From NCBI GenBank assembly GCA_027484165.1, contig JAIXWH010000099.1, positions 1-37,478 of the forward strand: 37,478 nucleotides of DNA, in the 5' to 3' direction. Shown in pieces: positions 34,731 through 37,478 of the stretch. Both the position numbers and the translations under genes were made by a program. The stretch is from Chitinophagaceae bacterium. Its GTDB lineage: Bacteria > Bacteroidota > Bacteroidia > Chitinophagales > Chitinophagaceae. Under the pieces are notes generated by a model. It saw only the letters and a program-made list of their open reading frames with translations, was not told the origin of the DNA and searched no databases. Each line of letters begins with the position of its first letter. Position 1 is the stretch's first letter.

Positions 34731-34746
34731 AAATCAATTTTAATCG

Positions 34747-34754
34747 CAAAGTTA
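34747..34754 (-). promoter_or_regulatory. -7 promoter element of the gamma-carbonic-anhydrase-like gene
   Basis: On the minus strand this reads TAACTTTG, an exact TAnnTTTG match 16 bp before the ATG at 34730. It is the mirror image of the element at 34791-34798. Confidence 0.5.
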
Positions 34755-34790
34755 TTCCATATCATTTCAAAAAGATAACTTGCAGAATAA

Positions 34791-34798
34791 TAACTTTG
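34791..34798 (+). promoter_or_regulatory. -7 promoter element of the class III aminotransferase gene
   Basis: TAACTTTG is an exact TAnnTTTG match 18 bp before the ATG at 34817. Together with 34747-34754 it forms a 10-bp inverted repeat (CAAAGTTATT/AATAACTTTG) separated by 32 bp, the two divergent promoters facing away from each other. Confidence 0.5.
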
Positions 34799-34816
34799 AG
34801 ATCATAAAAATACAAA

Positions 34817-36001
34817 ATGAATAATCGACAATTGTTTTTACAACATATTGGACAAACATCAGAAGCCCCATTATGTTTGAACATTGTAAAAGCAGAGGGT
34901 AGTAAAATGTGGGATGCTGAGGGTAAAGAATATATAGATTTGATAGCAGGGATCAGTGTTTGTAATGTGGGTCATCGACATCCAAAAGTTGTTGAAGCCA
35001 TTAAAAAGCAAGCTGATGAATATCTGCATATTATGGTTTATGGAGAGTTAGTTGAAAATCCACAGGTGCAATACGCAACATTACTTGCAAAATATTTACC
35101 TCAACATTTAAATGCTGTTTTTTTTACTGCAAGCGGCAGTGAGGCAACAGAAGGGGCTATGAAATTGGCGAAGAGATACACAGGACGACCAAACATAGTT
35201 TCATTTAAAAATTCTTATCATGGAAGTACGCAAGGTGCCTTAAGTGTAATGGGAAGCGAATACTGGCAACAGGCATTCAGACCCTTGCTTCCAGGAATTA
35301 CTCAGCTTGAATACAATTCAATCGAGGATTTAAATTACATCACCACAGATACCGCTTGTGTAATTGCAGAAACTATTCAGGCAGAAGCCGGTGTAAATCT
35401 ACCTGATATCAATTGGATACAATCTCTTCGTAGAAGATGTTATGAAACAGGTACTTTATTAATTCTTGATGAAATACAAAGTGGTTTCGGTAGAAATGGA
35501 ACATTGTGGGCATTCGAGCAATTTGGAATTGCACCCGATATTTTGTTGTTAGGAAAAGCTTTGGGTGGCGGTATGCCTTTAGGTGCCTTTGTTTCAGATA
35601 AAAAAATAATGGATTCATTCACTAATAATCCGGTGTTAGGACATATCAATACTTTTGGTGGCCATCCTGTATCCTGTGCTGCAGGCTTGGCTGCATTTAA
35701 AGCATTGATTGAAGAAAATATTATTGCAGAGGTAAATAAAAAACAAGAATTATTTACTTCACTACTTAAACATAATCTCATAAATAAAGTAAGTGTAAGG
35801 GGCTTGATGATTGCTGTTGCTTTTGATAGCTTTGAAACCAATAAAAAAATAATAGATCAATTGATCGAAATGGGAGTATTCACCGATTGGTTTTTATTTG
35901 CATCAAATTGTTTACGAATAGCGCCACCTTTGAATATCAGTGAAGATGAAATAGAAACTTCTTGCAGGATTATACTTCAGGTATTAGATAGTGTTAGTTG
36001 A
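34817..36001 (+). CDS. Class III PLP-dependent aminotransferase (acetylornithine/ornithine type)
   Basis: A 394-residue fold-type I aminotransferase of the ArgD/ornithine aminotransferase group. The PLP Lys is K247 in LLLGKALGGGMPLGA, and the Asp contacting the pyridine nitrogen is D218 in LILDEIQSGFGR. TASGSEATEGAMKLAK near 104-119 binds the phosphate, and GHRHPKV and SYHGSTQGALSVMG are typical. Substrate specificity cannot be read from sequence: no arginine-biosynthesis genes flank it, so I leave out argD as a symbol. The gene stands alone behind its own promoter element and ends at the second repeat locus. Confidence 0.9.
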   Translation: MNNRQLFLQHIGQTSEAPLCLNIVKAEGSKMWDAEGKEYIDLIAGISVCNVGHRHPKVVEAIKKQADEYLHIMVYGELVENPQVQYATLLAKYLPQHLNAVFFTASGSEATEGAMKLAKRYTGRPNIVSFKNSYHGSTQGALSVMGSEYWQQAFRPLLPGITQLEYNSIEDLNYITTDTACVIAETIQAEAGVNLPDINWIQSLRRRCYETGTLLILDEIQSGFGRNGTLWAFEQFGIAPDILLLGKALGGGMPLGAFVSDKKIMDSFTNNPVLGHINTFGGHPVSCAAGLAAFKALIEENIIAEVNKKQELFTSLLKHNLINKVSVRGLMIAVAFDSFETNKKIIDQLIEMGVFTDWFLFASNCLRIAPPLNISEDEIETSCRIILQVLDSVS

Positions 36002-36044
36002 TAGGTTTTTCGTTTGTGGTTTATAGCTAGTTGTTTAGCGTTTG

Positions 36045-36153
36045 CTTAGCGCCTTCGCGTCTTCGTGGCAAAATATTGTTTGCTTGGTTGAATGGTTAAT
36101 TGACTTGCAATAAAAATCCAACCTCTGAAACAAATGAAACCTTAGAAACCTTC
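36045..36153. repeat. Composite short-period repeat, locus 2
   Basis: This fills the convergent gap between the aminotransferase and outer-membrane protein genes. It has three parts. At 36045-36073, three GC-rich 8-nt units (CTTAGCGC, CTTCGCGT, CTTCGTGG) run into a CAAAA tail. At 36086-36103, two and a bit 8-nt units (GGTTGAAT, GGTTAATT, GA) are the reverse complement of the locus 1 unit with one mismatch each. At 36127-36153, three 9-nt units (GAAACAAAT, GAAACCTTA, GAAACCTTC) are the reverse complement of the AGGTTTC-type units of locus 1. Confidence 0.75.
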
Positions 36154-36170
36154 TCATTAAAAATCCAACC
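36111..36170. repeat. 13-bp direct repeat at the end of the outer-membrane protein gene
   Basis: TAAAAATCCAACC occurs at 36111-36123 and again at 36158-36170. The second copy includes most of the stop codon and the last codons of the minus-strand gene; the first is a displaced copy. The GAAACC units lie exactly between the two. Confidence 0.7.
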
Positions 36171-37478
36171 CTAAAGAAACATACTGTATTGGTCTTCCTT
36201 TGAATAAAACTTCCATTGGCCAGCTGATATCATATTTTACAAAATATCCCAATAATGTACTTCTTGCCCCAAATCCATAACCACCCAAAAAGGGACCTAA
36301 TCCTTTGGGAATAGATGTTGTACCTGTTGAACTGGTATTTGTTGGTCGTTGTATTTTTTTATAACTGCCATTCCAAGCAGTACCAATGTCAATGAATTGA
36401 GTGAGTTGCAAATCATTTAAAAATGCGTTGCTTACTGTTCTGTTAAAAATTGTTGAAACTACGGGTAATCTCAATTCACTATTAATGACCATCGTATTAT
36501 TACCATTGGCTGCATTTTGAATATACCCTCTCATATTTACTGCCAATCCTTGAAATGCATAATTGCCATCGGGTGCAGGTGAATTGTATGAATTAAAAAA
36601 TCGTTCTCTTGTTGTACCATCCCCATTGGATACCAGATTGTTTCCAAACATCAGCCATCCATCAACTCCTCCTAAATAGTAAATGAATTTTTGATTGCCC
36701 CAACTGAAGTCGCCTGCAGCGCGACCAGCCCAGATAAAGTTTTTGAAAATAGGGTAGTAATATCTTGCATCAAATCCAAAATTGAAAGTGTTTGGACCAT
36801 TAGCAGTTTTGAAATTACTTACTTGACGATTCCAATCGATATAGCCTTTATATCTTAATCCATTCCAAATGTTATTTGCTTTGTTTAAACTGTTATCATA
36901 CACAAATTCGATGTGGGTTACAGAATAAAGTGTTTTATCATTTTCAGGAATAATACTGTATTGATCAAATGCAGATACTGATGAATTATCAGACCTAATA
37001 CCTGTGGTTAATTTAATACTTTTGTTGATGTTGAAAGGGTAAGAAATATTACCTTGGTAAATATTGGTAATTATCTTGCCAGGGTAATAACCTATTGGAT
37101 TATTGTTTAGATACAACAGTACATCTGCGCCAATAGCATTCCGATAATAAGTCAAACCCCAGTCTAATCTTCTTTTGTAATTTTGATAACTCACCAACCA
37201 TTCGTTGTCTTTTAAATTAGTTCCAATTTTAAATCCACCAGTAATTCTTTTGTCTTCCATTAAATCAGAAGTTCCCATTGTAATCAAGCCATTTAATGGA
37301 GTGTTGCTGCTCAACATGATTGGCCCATATCCTCCTCCATAAGGCTGATATTTATTGAACAAAACATTCGTATTAAATGAAGCTGATCCGTAATCAGTAG
37401 AAAATTTTATGGGCTTATATTTAAATAATTTTGCTCTGCTCAAAATATCATCTGATTCATTGATAACTTTAGATTTTA
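36157..37478 (-). CDS. C-terminal part of a large outer-membrane beta-barrel protein (TolB/PD40-linked type), 5' end cut by window edge
   Basis: The frame is open to the right edge: 440 codons are visible and no start was found that must be real, so this is a partial gene. The visible part is full of amphipathic beta strands with Gly/Asn/aromatic turns and ends in VSLGLDF, a terminal Phe typical of outer-membrane barrels. Conserved-looking segments are YQPYGGGYGPIMLSS, GGFKIGTNLKDNEWLVSYQN and RRLDWGLTYYR. I associate this pattern with the C-terminal barrel of long Bacteroidota proteins whose N-terminal half is a TolB-like or PD40 propeller; that half would lie outside the window. This is recalled resemblance, so the family call is tentative. 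Confidence 0.65.
   Translation of the reverse strand, partial: KSKVINESDDILSRAKLFKYKPIKFSTDYGSASFNTNVLFNKYQPYGGGYGPIMLSSNTPLNGLITMGTSDLMEDKRITGGFKIGTNLKDNEWLVSYQNYKRRLDWGLTYYRNAIGADVLLYLNNNPIGYYPGKIITNIYQGNISYPFNINKSIKLTTGIRSDNSSVSAFDQYSIIPENDKTLYSVTHIEFVYDNSLNKANNIWNGLRYKGYIDWNRQVSNFKTANGPNTFNFGFDARYYYPIFKNFIWAGRAAGDFSWGNQKFIYYLGGVDGWLMFGNNLVSNGDGTTRERFFNSYNSPAPDGNYAFQGLAVNMRGYIQNAANGNNTMVINSELRLPVVSTIFNRTVSNAFLNDLQLTQFIDIGTAWNGSYKKIQRPTNTSSTGTTSIPKGLGPFLGGYGFGARSTLLGYFVKYDISWPMEVLFKGRPIQYVSLGLDF

Overview
The window looks like chromosomal DNA of a low-GC member of the Bacteroidota, probably from the Chitinophagaceae or a close relative. Four things point there. A complete gldK-gldL-gldM-gldN block (type IX secretion and gliding) sits with a separate gldB. 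Bacteroidota-type -7 promoter elements (TAnnTTTG) lie upstream of many genes. Clear Shine-Dalgarno sequences are scarce. Lipoproteins and outer-membrane barrels that end in Phe are common. The family-level placement is inferred from protein resemblance, not from an rRNA gene. No rRNA, tRNA, CRISPR array, insertion sequence or phage gene was seen, and no gene-free stretch exceeds 300 bases.

Layout. 1-2549 (-): most of a B12-dependent class II ribonucleotide reductase, cut by the left edge. 2838-6678 (+): dtd, a MazG-type pyrophosphohydrolase, a PhoD-like phosphatase, a YcxB-like membrane protein and a serine hydrolase lipoprotein. 6692-6834: a tandem-repeat region, then a GNAT acetyltransferase (-). 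7447-10814 (+): acpP-fabF-rnc-gpsA, linking fatty-acid elongation, RNA processing and glycerol-3-phosphate supply. 10830-11960 (-): hemW. 11994-17623 (+): an Omp85-type barrel, a DUF4271 membrane protein, uroporphyrinogen-III synthase and a YyaL/SSP411 protein. 17764-22573 (+): gldKLMN, closed by a perfect 21-bp inverted-repeat terminator shared with convergent uvrC.

22625-26835 (-): an ECF sigma factor, a protein that appears to span both membranes (N-terminal cytoplasmic segment, one TM helix, long linker, C-terminal barrel), a lipoprotein and uvrC, tightly spaced and probably co-transcribed. This is the most interesting system in the window. Its architecture matches the recently described dual membrane-spanning anti-sigma factors of Bacteroides. 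26932-28449 (-): gpmI. 28585-30223 (+): nadC, a SUI1/YciH factor and apaG. 30224-31231 (-): gldB. 31329-33943 (+): nadE and rsgA. 33950-34730 (-): a tiny lipoprotein and a gamma-carbonic-anhydrase-like protein. 34817-36001 (+): a class III aminotransferase. 36045-36170: a second repeat region. 36157-37478 (-): the barrel-like C-terminal part of a large outer-membrane protein cut by the right edge.

Most of the window is housekeeping or conserved envelope machinery. The accessory signals are the sigma/dual-membrane module, two composite short-period repeat loci that share unit types and order, and two palindromes between nrdJ and dtd.
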